Of a stretch of 64,000 nt of DNA, positions 9,102 to 20,792 are shown piece after piece. Positions within the stretch are counted from its first letter, which is position 1. Every line of letters begins with the position of its first letter. The translations under genes were made by a program, and so were the position numbers. This stretch comes from Acinetobacter sp. WC-141. GTDB lineage: Bacteria > Pseudomonadota > Gammaproteobacteria > Pseudomonadales > Moraxellaceae. The DNA lies in NCBI RefSeq assembly GCF_000313935.1, contig NZ_AMSS01000043.1:1-64000 (forward strand), given 5' to 3'. A model generated the notes under the pieces. It was not told the origin of the DNA and searched no databases. It saw only the letters and a list, made by a program, of their open reading frames with translations.

Positions 9102-10268
9102 TTACGCTTTAACTGCAGCTACAACTTTTTCTGCGGCATCAGACAAGCCGTTCGCAGAAATTAATTTCAAACCAGATTCATCAAGTAATTTAGCACCTAA
9201 CTCAGCGTTGTTACCTTCTAAACGAACAACAACTGGAACAGTTACGTTTACTTCTTGAACCGCTGCAATAATCGCTTCAGCAATCATGTCACAACGTACG
9301 ATACCACCGAAGATGTTAATTAAAACACCTTGTACAGATGTATCAGCAAGGATGATTTTGAACGCTTCGATTACACGTTCTTTAGTTGCACCGCCACCAA
9401 CGTCAAGGAAGTTTGCAGGCTGACCACCATAAAGTTTAATGATGTCCATTGTTGCCATTGCAAGACCAGCACCGTTAACCATACAACCGATGTTACCTTC
9501 TAAAGCAACATAGTTAAGATCAAATTCAGATGCTTTTAATTCACGCTCATTCTCTTGAGATTTATCACGTAAAGCAGCAACTTTAGGTAAACGGTAAAGC
9601 GCGTTAGAGTCGATACCAACTTTTGCATCTACACATAAAATATCGCCATTTTCACGAACTGAAAGTGGGTTAATTTCAAATAATGCAAAGTCATTTTCTA
9701 CAAATGCTTGGTAAGCAGCAGCCATAATTTTAACAAATTGACTGATTTGCTTGTCTTTCAAACCTAAAGCAAACGCAACTTCACGCGCTTGGAATGGTTG
9801 TAAGCCAACTAATGGATCAACTTCAACTTTGATAATTTTTTCTGGAGTTTCTTCTGCAACTTTCTCGATTTCTACACCACCTTCTGTAGAAGCCATGAAA
9901 GTAATACGACGGCTAGAACGGTCTACAACCGCGCCTAAGTAAAGCTCACGCTCAACTGGGTATACGTCTTCAGCAACAATAATGCTGTTTACTGGTTGAC
10001 CATTTGCATCTGTTTGATACGTTACAAGACGAGTACCAATAATGTTATTTGCAAACTCGATAACATCTTCTTTAGATTTTGCAACTTTAACGCCACCAGC
10101 CTTACCACGACCACCAGCATGAACTTGCGCTTTCATTACCGCGAATTTACCACCAAGCTGTTCGAATGCAGCAACTGCTTCGTCTGCATTGGTTGCCAAG
10201 ATACCTTCTTGTACCGGCATACCATATTCTTTCAATAACGCTTTAGCTTGATACTCATGTAAGTTCAT
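9102..10268 (-). CDS. sucC: Succinyl-CoA synthetase beta subunit
   Basis: SucC (388 residues, the normal length) starts [16 protein letters not shown]. It has the ATP-grasp domain in the first half ([16 protein letters not shown] at about 45-60) and a C-terminal ligase domain with [16 protein letters not shown]. It pairs with sucD directly downstream. Unlike its neighbours it is set apart from lpd by 147 bases containing a terminator and a large hairpin. Its expression may therefore be partly uncoupled from sucAB-lpd. Confidence 0.98.
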   Translation of the reverse strand: MNLHEYQAKALLKEYGMPVQEGILATNADEAVAAFEQLGGKFAVMKAQVHAGGRGKAGGVKVAKSKEDVIEFANNIIGTRLVTYQTDANGQPVNSIIVAEDVYPVERELYLGAVVDRSSRRITFMASTEGGVEIEKVAEETPEKIIKVEVDPLVGLQPFQAREVAFALGLKDKQISQFVKIMAAAYQAFVENDFALFEINPLSVRENGDILCVDAKVGIDSNALYRLPKVAALRDKSQENERELKASEFDLNYVALEGNIGCMVNGAGLAMATMDIIKLYGGQPANFLDVGGGATKERVIEAFKIILADTSVQGVLINIFGGIVRCDMIAEAIIAAVQEVNVTVPVVVRLEGNNAELGAKLLDESGLKLISANGLSDAAEKVVAAVKA

Positions 10269-10300
10269 TTAGTTACCTACTTAACTTTGTTTGTTGTCTT

Positions 10301-10338
10301 CAATTTGCGCAACATTCTCATGTTGTATATGCAAATTG
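10301..10338 (-). promoter_or_regulatory. Two-part hairpin upstream of sucC
   Basis: CAATTTGC (10301-10308) pairs with GCAAATTG (10331-10338), and inside it CAACAT (10310-10315) pairs with ATGTTG (10320-10325) around TCTC. The two stems (8 and 6 base pairs) are separated by a one-base and a five-base bulge. The element ends 33 bases before the sucC start and has no T-run, so it looks like a leader element or mRNA stabiliser. I do not recognise it as a known RNA family. Confidence 0.55.
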
Positions 10339-10388
10339 CTGTCTACCTCTATCACCTTGATGTTTTTTTAATCACACCATCAAATGTG

Positions 10389-10412
10389 AAAAAGAGCGGA
10401 GAACCGCTCTTT
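10389..10412 (-). terminator. Terminator-like hairpin between lpd and sucC
   Basis: On the minus strand AAAGAGCGG and CCGCTCTTT form a nine-base-pair stem around TTCT, followed by TTTTTC. It lies directly after the lpd stop codon inside the suc gene cluster, so it would end or reduce transcription before sucC. Confidence 0.8.
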
Positions 10413-10415
10413 ATT

Positions 10416-11852
<1,437 letters not shown>

Positions 11853-11910
11853 TTATCTCCATGGTCCGAGATAGAGGATCACTCTATCTCGGTAATATTA
11901 TTCGAAGAAA

Positions 11911-13101
11911 TTAAAGATCAAGGATGAGTTTAGCTGGTTCTTCTAACAATTCTTTGATTGCTACCAAGAAACCTACTGCTTCTTTACCATCGATCATACG
12001 GTGGTCATAAGAAAGCGCTAAATACATCATTGGTAAAATTTCAACTTGACCATTTACTGCCATAGGACGCTCTTGGATTTTATGCATACCCAAGATACCA
12101 GTTTGTGGCTGATTCAAAATTGGAGTTGAAAGTAATGAACCGAAAGTACCACCATTAGTAATAGTGAAAGTACCACCAGTCATTTCTTCGATAGATAATT
12201 TACCATCACGCGCTTTAGCAGCATAAGCACCAATACCAGCTTCAACTTCTGCATAGCTCATACGATCAGTATCACGTAATACTGGAACAACAAGACCACG
12301 ATCAGAAGATACTGCAACACCGATGTCATAGTAACCATGATAAACAATATCATCGCCATCAATTGAAGCATTTACCGCAGGATAGCGCTTAAGTGCTTCA
12401 GTTACAGCTTTAACAAAGAATGACATGAAGCCCAAACGAGCGCCATGGCGTTTTTCGAACGCATCTTTATATTGCTTACGCAATTCCATGATTGGCTTCA
12501 TGTTAACTTCATTAAATGTAGTTAACATTGCAGTTTCTTGAGTTGCAGCAAGAAGACGCTCAGCTACACGCTTACGTAAACGAGTCATTGGAACGCGTTT
12601 TTCGATACGCTCACCAACAGCTACACTTAACGGAGTAACGTTAGCAGCTGGTTTAGCTTGATGGTTTGCTACATCTTCTTTAGTGATACGACCACCGCGA
12701 CCAGTACCTTGTACGTCAGCAGCAGCAATACCAGTTTCAGACAAAGCTTTACGAACCGCAGGAGCTTGATCAGATACAGTTTCTGTGCGCTCAACAACAG
12801 GAGCTGCACCAGCTTGAGTTTGAGCTGCTGCTTGCTCTACTGCAGGAGCAGCCGCTGCACCAGCACCAGCTTCAAACTGAGCAATCACTTCGTCAGAAAG
12901 AACTGTATCGCCTTCACCTTTAATGATTGCAACTAAGCTACCATCTGCAGGAGCAACCACTTCTAAAACAACTTTGTCGGTTTCAATATCACAGATCACT
13001 TCATCACGTGATACAGGTTCACCCACCTTTTTGTGCCAAGTTGCGATGGTTCCATCTGCAACAGACTCTGGGAATACCGGTGCTTTAATTTCGGTTGCCA
13101 T
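11911..13101 (-). CDS. sucB: Dihydrolipoyl succinyltransferase (E2 of 2-oxoglutarate dehydrogenase)
   Basis: The core of the 2-oxoglutarate dehydrogenase complex (396 residues). It has one lipoyl domain (1-75) with the lipoylated Lys43 in ETDKVVLEV, then an Ala/Pro-rich linker. The peripheral-subunit-binding domain follows at about 108-145 ([30 protein letters not shown] region). The catalytic domain has His367 in [11 protein letters not shown]. The ATG overlaps the sucA stop by one base (TAATG), which implies translational coupling. LipB, encoded at 27438, is in the pathway that supplies the lipoyl group. Confidence 0.97.
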   Translation of the reverse strand: MATEIKAPVFPESVADGTIATWHKKVGEPVSRDEVICDIETDKVVLEVVAPADGSLVAIIKGEGDTVLSDEVIAQFEAGAGAAAAPAVEQAAAQTQAGAAPVVERTETVSDQAPAVRKALSETGIAAADVQGTGRGGRITKEDVANHQAKPAANVTPLSVAVGERIEKRVPMTRLRKRVAERLLAATQETAMLTTFNEVNMKPIMELRKQYKDAFEKRHGARLGFMSFFVKAVTEALKRYPAVNASIDGDDIVYHGYYDIGVAVSSDRGLVVPVLRDTDRMSYAEVEAGIGAYAAKARDGKLSIEEMTGGTFTITNGGTFGSLLSTPILNQPQTGILGMHKIQERPMAVNGQVEILPMMYLALSYDHRMIDGKEAVGFLVAIKELLEEPAKLILDL

Positions 13102-15941
13102 TATTGAGAATCTCCTGATTGTTCAGCTTCGATTGCCAATGCATCATTAATTAGCTGAGCTTGTTGTTTTGCATGCAAGTACGGTGAGCCACAAGCTGGT
13201 GCAGCAGAAGCTTCACGACCTGCAAAACTGATACGGATTTGTTTGCCAGATTTTAAGATATCGTCATATAAACGCGGTGCGATAAATAACCAAGCGCCTT
13301 GGTTCTTCGGCTCTTCTTGTGCCCAAACAAGTTCTTTCACGTTTGGATATGCAGCCAAGATTTCCGCAAGACGTTGTTCTGGATATGGATATAACTGTTC
13401 AATACGTACGATTGCTACGTTAGTTAAGTTTTGTTCACGACGTTTTTCAAGTAAGTCGTAATAAACTTTACCACCACAAAGTACAAGACGAGTTACATCT
13501 GACTTATTAATTTGATCGATTTCGTCAATTACAGTTTGGAATGAACCATTTGCAAGTTCTTCTAAAGTAGAAGTTGCAAGTTTATGACGAAGTAAAGATT
13601 TCGGTGACATTACGATCAATGGCTTACGAATTGGGCGTACAGCTTGACGACGTAAAGCATGGAAAATCTGTGCAGGTGTCGTTGGAGTGATCACTTGCAT
13701 GTTATCTTCAGCACATAACTGTAAGAAACGTTCTAAACGAGCTGATGAGTGTTCTGGACCTTGACCTTCGAAACCGTGTGGTAACAACATTGTTAAACCA
13801 CAAACACGTTCCCACTTAGTCTCACCAGAAGCAATGAACTGGTCAATTACAACCTGAGCACAGTTTACGAAGTCACCAAATTGTGCTTCCCAAATAATTA
13901 AGCTCTTAGGAATGGTAGTCGCATAACCATATTCAAATGCAAGAACAGCTTCTTCAGATAGCAAAGAATCGTAAATTGCGAAACGTGGTTGATTTTCTTT
14001 GACATGACAAAGTGGAATATACGTTGAACCATCTACTTGGTTATGCAATTTTGCATGACGGTGTGAGAAAGTACCACGCCCAACGTCTTCACCAGTAATA
14101 CGAACAAGGTAATCTTCATCAATTAAGGTTGCGTAAGCTAAAGTTTCAGCAGCACCCCAGTTCAATGCAATTTCACCAGTTTGCATTTTCACGCGATCTT
14201 CAATTACTTTTTGCACTTGACGCTGCATAACAAATCCTTCCGGAAGTTTGCTCATGCCCTCGCCTAATTCTTTTAAGCGATTTAAGTCAAATGAAGTATC
14301 CCAATCGTCTGTATAGTCATGACCCAAATAAGGCGTCCAATCAACAAACATTTTTGTATTTGGTTCAAGTACTAAAGCGTTTGCCACATGGTTTCCGGCT
14401 TCTAAATCTGCACGGTAATCTTCAACCATTTGGTCTGCTTCAGCACGATCAATTACTTTTTGTTGAACAAGTTGATCTGCATAAAGAGTACGAGTTGTTG
14501 CTTTTTTAGCAATCACTTGATACATCAATGGTTGAGTACCAGATGGCTCATCTGCTTCGTTATGACCACGACGACGGTAACAGAACAAGTCAAGCACAAC
14601 ATCTTTACGGAATTCGTGACGGAAATCATGTGCTAATTGAGTAGCAAAGATTACCGCTTCAGGATCATCGCCATTCACATGGAAGATTGGCGTCTGAATC
14701 ATTTTTGCAACGTCAGTACAATATTCAGTAGAACGTGCATCACGTGGATCAGAAGTTGTAAAACCAACTTGGTTGTTTACGATAATGTGTACAGTACCAC
14801 CAACCGTATAGCCACGAGTTTGTGACATTTGGAAGGTTTCCATGTTCACACCTTGACCTGCAAATGCAGCGTCACCATGAACAATCACTGGCAATACATC
14901 ATCACCGCCGATGTCTCTACGACGCACTTGACGTGCACGCACAGAACCTTCAACTACAGGACCAACGATTTCCAAGTGAGATGGGTTAAATGCTAATGCC
15001 AAGTGAACTTCGCCACCTGGGGTCATTACATTACTTGAGAAACCTTGATGGTATTTAACGTCACCAGAACCTTTCTTATGAATAGCCTTACCTTCAAACT
15101 CGCCAAACAAGTCTGCAGGGTTTTTACCCATAATATTAACAAGAAGGTTTAAACGGCCACGGTGTGGCATACCAATAACAACTTCTTTACAACCAACCGC
15201 ACCAGCACGTTGAATGATTTCATTCACCATAGGAATAAAAGATTCACCACCTTCTACACCAAAGCGCTTAGCACCAACGTATTTATTACCTAGGTATTTT
15301 TCAAGCCCTTCTGCAGCGGTTAAACGCTCCAAGAACCCTTTCTTTTGATCATTTGTAAAATTAAGCTGACCACGAACACTTTCAAGACGCTGTTGAATCC
15401 AACGCTTTTCTTTAGTGTCCACGATATGCATATATTCAACACCGATTGAACCACAATAGATTGCTTCCATTGCTTCAATCATTTCAGCAAGCGTTGCTTC
15501 GCTTTTGCCAATCTCAAGATTGCCAGTGTTGAATACTGTGTCTAAATCTGATTTGGTTAAACCATGTGCTGAAAGATCTAAATCGGGAATATCTTCACGC
15601 TTAGCAAGACCCAATGGATCTAATTTAGCTTTTTGATGTCCACGATTACGATAAGCCGCAATGAGTTGTAAAACGCCAATTTGACGACGTTCATGCTCAG
15701 TACTTACAGTGCTTTGTACAACAGGTTGAACACGATTAGCATTACGTCCTAGTAATAGGAATTGCTCACGTACAGCGCTGTGTGGTTGGTCACCCTTTGG
15801 ATATTTATCGAAATATTGGCGCCAGTCCTCAGCTACAGAGGTTGGGGAAGTCAGGTACTGCTCGTAAAGTTCTTCAATATACGCTGCACTATCAGCGGAA
15901 AGTTCAGTGTCAAGACGCAATGCGTCAGCAACTTCTTGCAT
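13101..15941 (-). CDS. sucA: 2-oxoglutarate dehydrogenase E1 component
   Basis: The thiamine-diphosphate enzyme that decarboxylates 2-oxoglutarate and transfers the succinyl group to SucB. It is about 946 residues long with the N-terminal E1-type helix ([10 protein letters not shown]) and the linker region. ThDP-binding sequence is visible as [10 protein letters not shown] and in the [14 protein letters not shown] segment. I chose the ATG at 15941 ([11 protein letters not shown]), which matches the usual N-terminus and has GGG at better spacing. The ATG at 15953 in the same frame is possible, but its AGGA is only one base away. This is the first gene of sucAB-lpd-sucCD, with a long structured leader. 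Confidence 0.96.
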   Translation of the reverse strand: MQEVADALRLDTELSADSAAYIEELYEQYLTSPTSVAEDWRQYFDKYPKGDQPHSAVREQFLLLGRNANRVQPVVQSTVSTEHERRQIGVLQLIAAYRNRGHQKAKLDPLGLAKREDIPDLDLSAHGLTKSDLDTVFNTGNLEIGKSEATLAEMIEAMEAIYCGSIGVEYMHIVDTKEKRWIQQRLESVRGQLNFTNDQKKGFLERLTAAEGLEKYLGNKYVGAKRFGVEGGESFIPMVNEIIQRAGAVGCKEVVIGMPHRGRLNLLVNIMGKNPADLFGEFEGKAIHKKGSGDVKYHQGFSSNVMTPGGEVHLALAFNPSHLEIVGPVVEGSVRARQVRRRDIGGDDVLPVIVHGDAAFAGQGVNMETFQMSQTRGYTVGGTVHIIVNNQVGFTTSDPRDARSTEYCTDVAKMIQTPIFHVNGDDPEAVIFATQLAHDFRHEFRKDVVLDLFCYRRRGHNEADEPSGTQPLMYQVIAKKATTRTLYADQLVQQKVIDRAEADQMVEDYRADLEAGNHVANALVLEPNTKMFVDWTPYLGHDYTDDWDTSFDLNRLKELGEGMSKLPEGFVMQRQVQKVIEDRVKMQTGEIALNWGAAETLAYATLIDEDYLVRITGEDVGRGTFSHRHAKLHNQVDGSTYIPLCHVKENQPRFAIYDSLLSEEAVLAFEYGYATTIPKSLIIWEAQFGDFVNCAQVVIDQFIASGETKWERVCGLTMLLPHGFEGQGPEHSSARLERFLQLCAEDNMQVITPTTPAQIFHALRRQAVRPIRKPLIVMSPKSLLRHKLATSTLEELANGSFQTVIDEIDQINKSDVTRLVLCGGKVYYDLLEKRREQNLTNVAIVRIEQLYPYPEQRLAEILAAYPNVKELVWAQEEPKNQGAWLFIAPRLYDDILKSGKQIRISFAGREASAAPACGSPYLHAKQQAQLINDALAIEAEQSGDSQ

Positions 15942-15953
15942 TTGTGGACCCAT

Positions 15954-16281
15954 TTCCTATTGCAAAAAATATTACAGGCTGCCTTTTAAGCACACCCATG
16001 ATGCATAATGCCGAATTGGTAAAAAAGGCATTACTTACCCAACAGGTCTTTACGACCATGGGGCGTCATACTACCTAGAGAGAAAACTCCATAGGTAATT
16101 AATGAATCACAACACCCTCAATGGCATCATCACTCACCTTATACTCGATTAAAACCGAGCAATTTTTTGCAAATCTTTTTAGAAAAATTAACTTTAAAAT
16201 TAACTTTTCTAAAATGACTTTAACCATAAAAATTAAGCACAGATCTAAGATCGTGCTACTTAAATTAATTTCACTAGTATA
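15954..16281 (-). promoter_or_regulatory. Long structured leader of sucA
   Basis: No gene is visible between sucA and the sdh terminator. On the minus strand a -10-like TATACT lies at 16276-16281. If used, it gives an RNA leader of more than 300 bases. Several inverted repeats follow: AGCAC/GTGCT (16236-16257) with an adjoining T-rich stretch, TTTTAGAAAA/TTTTCTAAAA (16177-16214), ACCTA/TAGGT (about 16073-16098), GGTC/GACC (about 16048-16060) and AATGCC/GGCATT (about 16008-16033). The last lies about 55 bases from the start codon. Promoter assignment is weak; the repeats are plainly present. Confidence 0.45.
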
Positions 16282-16460
16282 CGCTTTTTTCACCTATAAC
16301 TTTGTGGCAAATCGTATCATGTTCTTAACGAACGATTGATTTTTTTGACACATACCATCTATAAATTGGCGAAATACATATGCGATTTTATCTTTTAATA
16401 TATGGTGCAATATATAAAAAACTCATCTTTTTCGACCAAAGTCTAAAGTTTACATTATAA

Positions 16461-16496
16461 AGTTAAAAAAAAACGCACATCAAGGATGTGCGTTTT
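16461..16496 (-). terminator. Terminator of the sdh operon
   Basis: On the minus strand AAAACGCACATC and GATGTGCGTTTT form a 12-base-pair stem with a three-base loop, followed by a run of T. It lies just after the sdhB stop and separates the sdh and suc transcription units. Confidence 0.92.
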
Positions 16497-16510
16497 CTAT
16501 TTGTGCAGAA

Positions 16511-17221
16511 TTAACCCGCTTGATCTAATAGCATATTACGGATGTGACCGATTGCTTTTGTAGGATTTAGACCTTTAGGACATACTGACACACAGTTCAT
16601 GATACCTTTACAACGGAACAAACTGAATGGATCATCAAGACGAGCCAAACGATCTGCAGTAGCAGTATCACGAGAATCAATAATAAAACGGTATGCATTC
16701 AACAATGCTGAAGGACCCAAGAACTTGTCAGGGTTCCACCAGAATGATGGGCATGAAGTTGAACAACATGCACAAAGAATACATTCATACAAACCATTTA
16801 AGTGTTCACGCTCTTCTGGAGATTGTAAACGTTCTTTAGGTGGAGCTGGTTGGTTATTGATCAAAAATGGCTGAATTTTGTCATATTGATCATAGAATTG
16901 GTTCATATCAACAACCAAATCTTTAACTACCGGCAAACCTGGTAAAGGACGAATTACGATTTTCTCTGGTAAATCATTTAGGTTTTCTAAACAAGCCAAA
17001 CCATTTTTACCATTGATATTCACACCATCCGAACCACAAATACCTTCACGGCAAGAGCGACGGAATGTTAACGTTTCGTCCTGAACTTTCAATGCAAGCA
17101 ATGCATCAAGCAACATACGGTGCTTATCAGTCAATTCAAGCTTGAAAGTTTGCATGTACGGCGCTTTATCCTTATCAGGATCATAGCGGTAGATTTCGAA
17201 TGTACGAGTACCTCTACTCAT
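16511..17221 (-). CDS. sdhB: Succinate dehydrogenase iron-sulfur subunit
   Basis: SdhB (236 residues) carries the three iron-sulfur clusters that pass electrons from the SdhA flavin to ubiquinone. The 2Fe-2S ligands are in SCREGICGSDG and the Cys of GLACLENL. The 4Fe-4S and 3Fe-4S ligands are in CILCACCSTSCP and CKGIMNCVSVCPKGLNP. It is the last gene of sdhCDAB, starts 14 bases after sdhA, and is followed by a strong terminator. Confidence 0.98.
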   Translation of the reverse strand: MSRGTRTFEIYRYDPDKDKAPYMQTFKLELTDKHRMLLDALLALKVQDETLTFRRSCREGICGSDGVNINGKNGLACLENLNDLPEKIVIRPLPGLPVVKDLVVDMNQFYDQYDKIQPFLINNQPAPPKERLQSPEEREHLNGLYECILCACCSTSCPSFWWNPDKFLGPSALLNAYRFIIDSRDTATADRLARLDDPFSLFRCKGIMNCVSVCPKGLNPTKAIGHIRNMLLDQAG

Positions 17222-17235
17222 CTTTATACTCCCGA

Positions 17236-19071
17236 TTAGAATGTACGTGGTGCTGGCGGAATTGCATCAACAGTCAACGGTTTGAAGCGCACTGGCTTAT
17301 ATTCCAAACGGTTGTCTGATGAATACCATAACGTATGTTTCATCCACTCATCATCACGGCGACCGTATGAATAAGTTGGGTGATCAGCTGGTAATTCATA
17401 ATCAACTACAGTATGCGCACCACGACACTCTTTACGCGCAGCAGCTGAAATTAGAGTTGCTTTTGCAACTTCATACAAGTTTTCAACTTCAAGCGCTTCA
17501 ACACGTGCAGTGTTAAATACTCTAGATTTATCTTTCAAGTGAATATTACGTACACGTGGCTCAAGAGCAAGAATCTCTTTTACACCCTTATCAAGCAATG
17601 CTTGAGTACGGAATACACCAGCGTGATCTTGAACGATATCACGAATTGCATCAGCAACTTCTTGAGCATTTTCACCAGAAGTTGAGTCATCCAACTTACG
17701 TACACGAGCTAGTGTTTGCTCTAATACATCTGTTGGAAGTGGTGCATATTCATCACCATGATGCTTAGTTACGTAATCGATAATGTGCTCACCAGCAGCT
17801 TTACCAAATACAACCAAGTCAAGAAGTGAGTTAGTACCTAAACGGTTTGCACCATGTACAGATACGCAAGAACATTCACCAATTGCATAGAAACCTTTTA
17901 CAGGTTTAGTGTAGTTGTCTGTACCCACTTCAGGTAAACACACCTGACCATGCATATTCGTAGGAATACCACCCATTTGATAATGGATTGTTGGTACTAC
18001 AGGAATCGCTTCTTTTGTAATATCAACGTTCGCGAATTTTTTACCAATCTCAAATACAGATGGTAAACGCTTCATGATTGTTTCAGCGCCCAAGTGAGTC
18101 ATATCAAGTAAGATATAATCACCTTTTGGACCACAACCACGACCTTCTTTAATTTCTTGGTCCATAGAACGTGAAACGAAGTCACGTGGAGCCAAGTCTT
18201 TTAAAGTCGGTGCATAACGTTCCATGAACGGTTCGCCGTCTTTGTTACGAAGGATTGCACCTTCACCACGACAACCTTCAGTCAACAATACACCAGCGCC
18301 CGCAACACCCGTTGGGTGGAACTGCCAGAACTCCATATCTTGTAATGGAATACCAGCACGAGCAGCCATACCAAGACCATCACCAGTGTTGATATAAGCA
18401 TTTGTTGATGCACGGTAAACACGACCAGCACCACCAGTAGCAAATAATGTCGCTTTTGCTTGGAATACTGAAATGTTACCAGTTTCTTGGTCAATCGCTG
18501 TTACACCAAGCACATCACCAGCTTCGTTACGGATCAAGTCAAGAGCGATCCACTCAACGAAGAACTGTGTACCCATTTTCACGTTGCTTTGATAAAGCGT
18601 GTGCAATAACGCATGACCTGTACGGTCAGCAGCAGCACAAGCACGTGGAACTGGCTTATCACCATAGTTAGCAGAGTGACCACCGAACGGACGTTGGTAA
18701 ATTGTACCATCGGCGTTACGGTCAAACGGCATACCCATGTGTTCAAGTTCATACACAACTTTTGGTGCTTCACGACACATAAATTCAATTGCGTCTTGGT
18801 CACCTAACCAGTCAGAACCTTTTACTGTATCGTAAAAATGGAAATGCCAGTTATCTTCTTGCATATTACCTAACGACGCACCGATACCACCTTGAGCAGC
18901 TACAGTGTGCGAACGTGTAGGGAAAACTTTAGTGAGTACTGCAACTTTCAAACCCGCTTGAGCGAGTTGGTAAGATGCACGCATACCAGAACCACCACCA
19001 CCAACGATAACTGCATCGAAAGTGAGGTTTTGAATATTTGAATAATCTTCTTTAGGGGTTATCGCGCCCAT
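17236..19071 (-). CDS. sdhA: Succinate dehydrogenase flavoprotein subunit
   Basis: SdhA (611 residues) oxidises succinate to fumarate. The FAD-binding motif VIVGGGGSGMRAS is at about 21-33. The covalent flavin histidine is His55 in RSHTVAAQGG. HPTGVAG and the active-site RDFVSRSMDQE segments are present. The ribosome site AGGAAG lies at good spacing before ATG 19071. It is part of membrane complex II with SdhB, SdhC and SdhD. Confidence 0.98.
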   Translation of the reverse strand: MGAITPKEDYSNIQNLTFDAVIVGGGGSGMRASYQLAQAGLKVAVLTKVFPTRSHTVAAQGGIGASLGNMQEDNWHFHFYDTVKGSDWLGDQDAIEFMCREAPKVVYELEHMGMPFDRNADGTIYQRPFGGHSANYGDKPVPRACAAADRTGHALLHTLYQSNVKMGTQFFVEWIALDLIRNEAGDVLGVTAIDQETGNISVFQAKATLFATGGAGRVYRASTNAYINTGDGLGMAARAGIPLQDMEFWQFHPTGVAGAGVLLTEGCRGEGAILRNKDGEPFMERYAPTLKDLAPRDFVSRSMDQEIKEGRGCGPKGDYILLDMTHLGAETIMKRLPSVFEIGKKFANVDITKEAIPVVPTIHYQMGGIPTNMHGQVCLPEVGTDNYTKPVKGFYAIGECSCVSVHGANRLGTNSLLDLVVFGKAAGEHIIDYVTKHHGDEYAPLPTDVLEQTLARVRKLDDSTSGENAQEVADAIRDIVQDHAGVFRTQALLDKGVKEILALEPRVRNIHLKDKSRVFNTARVEALEVENLYEVAKATLISAAARKECRGAHTVVDYELPADHPTYSYGRRDDEWMKHTLWYSSDNRLEYKPVRFKPLTVDAIPPAPRTF

Positions 19072-19083
19072 GATGTCTTCCTA

Positions 19084-19449
19084 TCAATTCGCCCAGAAAA
19101 TCTGGATACCCCAGATTGCGTACACAAACACTGCAATAATGACAGCCGTCGTCAGTACAAGGCGTAAACCTTTCGCTGAAGGACCCATTTGACGAGTAGT
19201 GACATAGTCAGTAAAAACTTGCCACATACCAATCCATGCGTGTGCGATAAGCGATAAAATTGCCAATAAAGAAAAAATCTTCATTGGTAATGTCATCATG
19301 AAACCAGCCCATTGTTGATAGTCAAATCCACCTTTGCAGAGAATCCAACCCAAAAGAACAACAGTATAGGCTGCTAGTACAACCGCACTTACACGCTGGA
19401 TAAACCAATCACGAGAACCTGAACCAGTTAAACCTGTAGCACTTTTCAT
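19084..19449 (-). CDS. sdhD: Succinate dehydrogenase membrane anchor subunit
   Basis: A small protein of 121 residues with three membrane helices that, with SdhC, anchors complex II and helps form the heme b and quinone sites. The His in LIAHAWIGMWQVFTDY matches the conserved heme-ligand region. I start it at the ATG at 19449 (MKSATGLTGSGSRDW) because it overlaps the sdhC stop as TAATG. The ATG at 19464 in the same frame has no ribosome site. It lies 12 bases upstream of sdhA. Confidence 0.93.
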   Translation of the reverse strand: MKSATGLTGSGSRDWFIQRVSAVVLAAYTVVLLGWILCKGGFDYQQWAGFMMTLPMKIFSLLAILSLIAHAWIGMWQVFTDYVTTRQMGPSAKGLRLVLTTAVIIAVFVYAIWGIQIFWAN

Positions 19450-19850
19450 TAGAACATAATCCATACAAAGGCTGCGATAATAGCTACCACAGATAAGATC
19501 AATGAAATTGTCGCTGCAATACGACCACTTTGCAGTTCTTCAGCAAAACCTAAATCTGCAAGTAAGTGCTTCACTCCAGCAATAAAGTGGAATAGCAAGC
19601 CGGCTACAAATACCCAAACGATAAAACGTACAAGGATATTTCCAAACACGACATTTTTAACGTAGTCAAATCCTTCTGGTGAAGATAATGATTTATCTAA
19701 AATCCATAAGAGAACTGGTACTAATAAGAAAACGATGACACCTGATAAACGGTGTAAAATTGATGCAATAGCCACGGGTGAGCGTAAATTTACCGCTAAC
19801 ACCTGACCCATGGACAAATTGACAGGTCTGTTGCTTTTCACAGCGGGCAT
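19449..19850 (-). CDS. sdhC: Succinate dehydrogenase cytochrome b556 subunit
   Basis: A protein of 133 residues with the family signature RPVNLS...SPVAIASILHRLSGVIVF (Ser and Arg near the quinone site) and the heme-ligand His in HFIAGVKHLLADLG. I start it at ATG 19850 (MPAVKSNRPVNL), which gives the same distance to RPVNL as in E. coli SdhC. An upstream TTG at 19895 extends the frame but has no ribosome site. A perfect inverted repeat, AAACTCCG/CGGAGTTT (19862-19879), lies just upstream of the chosen start. First gene of sdhCDAB. Confidence 0.93.
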   Translation of the reverse strand: MPAVKSNRPVNLSMGQVLAVNLRSPVAIASILHRLSGVIVFLLVPVLLWILDKSLSSPEGFDYVKNVVFGNILVRFIVWVFVAGLLFHFIAGVKHLLADLGFAEELQSGRIAATISLILSVVAIIAAFVWIMF

Positions 19851-20792
19851 CCTGTAGGTAGAAACTCCGACCGGAGTTTGTTGAATTAATTCCAAGGAAA
19901 GCTGGCATTGTTAGGCAAGCACAGCTCATGCCTAACCTATAAACGACACTGAATTATAAAACGCGAAGTATCAAAATACAAACAATCCACTTTACCATTT
20001 AAGCAAAAAACAATTAAATAAGAATCATTAACAATGATATCACCCTATTAACCCTATTAAAAAGCTACACATAGTTCTATCATGTTATTGTTTAAAATAA
20101 CTTTTTATTTAATTTCATTTTTTCTGAAATTTCTTTTAAATAAGTAAGTTTTAGACTAAAGATAAAGTTATAAATTCATCATATAAATAAAAAAATGTTA
20201 GTAACACCTCATATTTTCAATAAAAGCTACAATTCGAATAAGTGAAGGTACTTATATTCAACTCAAATCAGTCAATCTAAAATACGATGGGGAAAGCAAT
20301 TTTTACCAAAAATAAGAGTAATTATTATTTTAACGCCGTTCAATTAGCTATTTTTTATACAATTAAACTTAAAAAAACAGCAATATTCTTTGTTACAACT
20401 AAATAAAAACAGAGTTTTTTTTGATTAGCAATTTGAAATTACACCATGAGTTTTATGATTTTTTTAATTGGATTGGCATTTTCTACCGCCTTATCATTTC
20501 TCATCTTAATTTTAAAATTTGCTTACAATTGTACTCATACTTCATTTTTTTTCTGCACGTTGTTGTTGAATTGACTTATTATACCATCCCGATGCAGTGA
20601 TTTTACTGACTTTTTTTCTCGGGTCTTGATGACTAACTCTCTGTGGGATCGTCATTTTTTATCCATAAGTATAATTGACAAAATTTCAGTACTCACTAAT
20701 CTTATAGCAAATTTTGACACCGTCTGATTCGCACATGAGAACATTAGGATTTCGGGTCAGATCAACATTCACCAGGACAGGAGATCTATTGA
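19851..20792. other. Long divergent control region between sdhC and gltA
   Basis: These 942 bases hold no convincing gene. They must contain the promoters of sdhCDAB (minus) and gltA (plus). For gltA, TTGACA is present at 20675-20680, but no clean -10 box sits at the right distance. A nested inverted repeat lies at 20588-20623: CCCGA/TCGGG outside and CAGT/ACTG inside, with a run of seven T between. This could belong to a gltA leader or to an untranslated RNA. The rest is AT-rich without clear structure. Confidence 0.5.

Noticed and set aside
16099-16339. Small frames on both strands between sucA and sdhB
   Set aside because: They lie in AT-rich sequence with inverted repeats, have no ribosome sites and no recognisable protein features; an RNA leader explains the region better.
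18282-18807. Overlapping frames on both strands inside sdhA
   Set aside because: They are antisense or shifted-frame shadows of a highly conserved gene and carry no features of their own.
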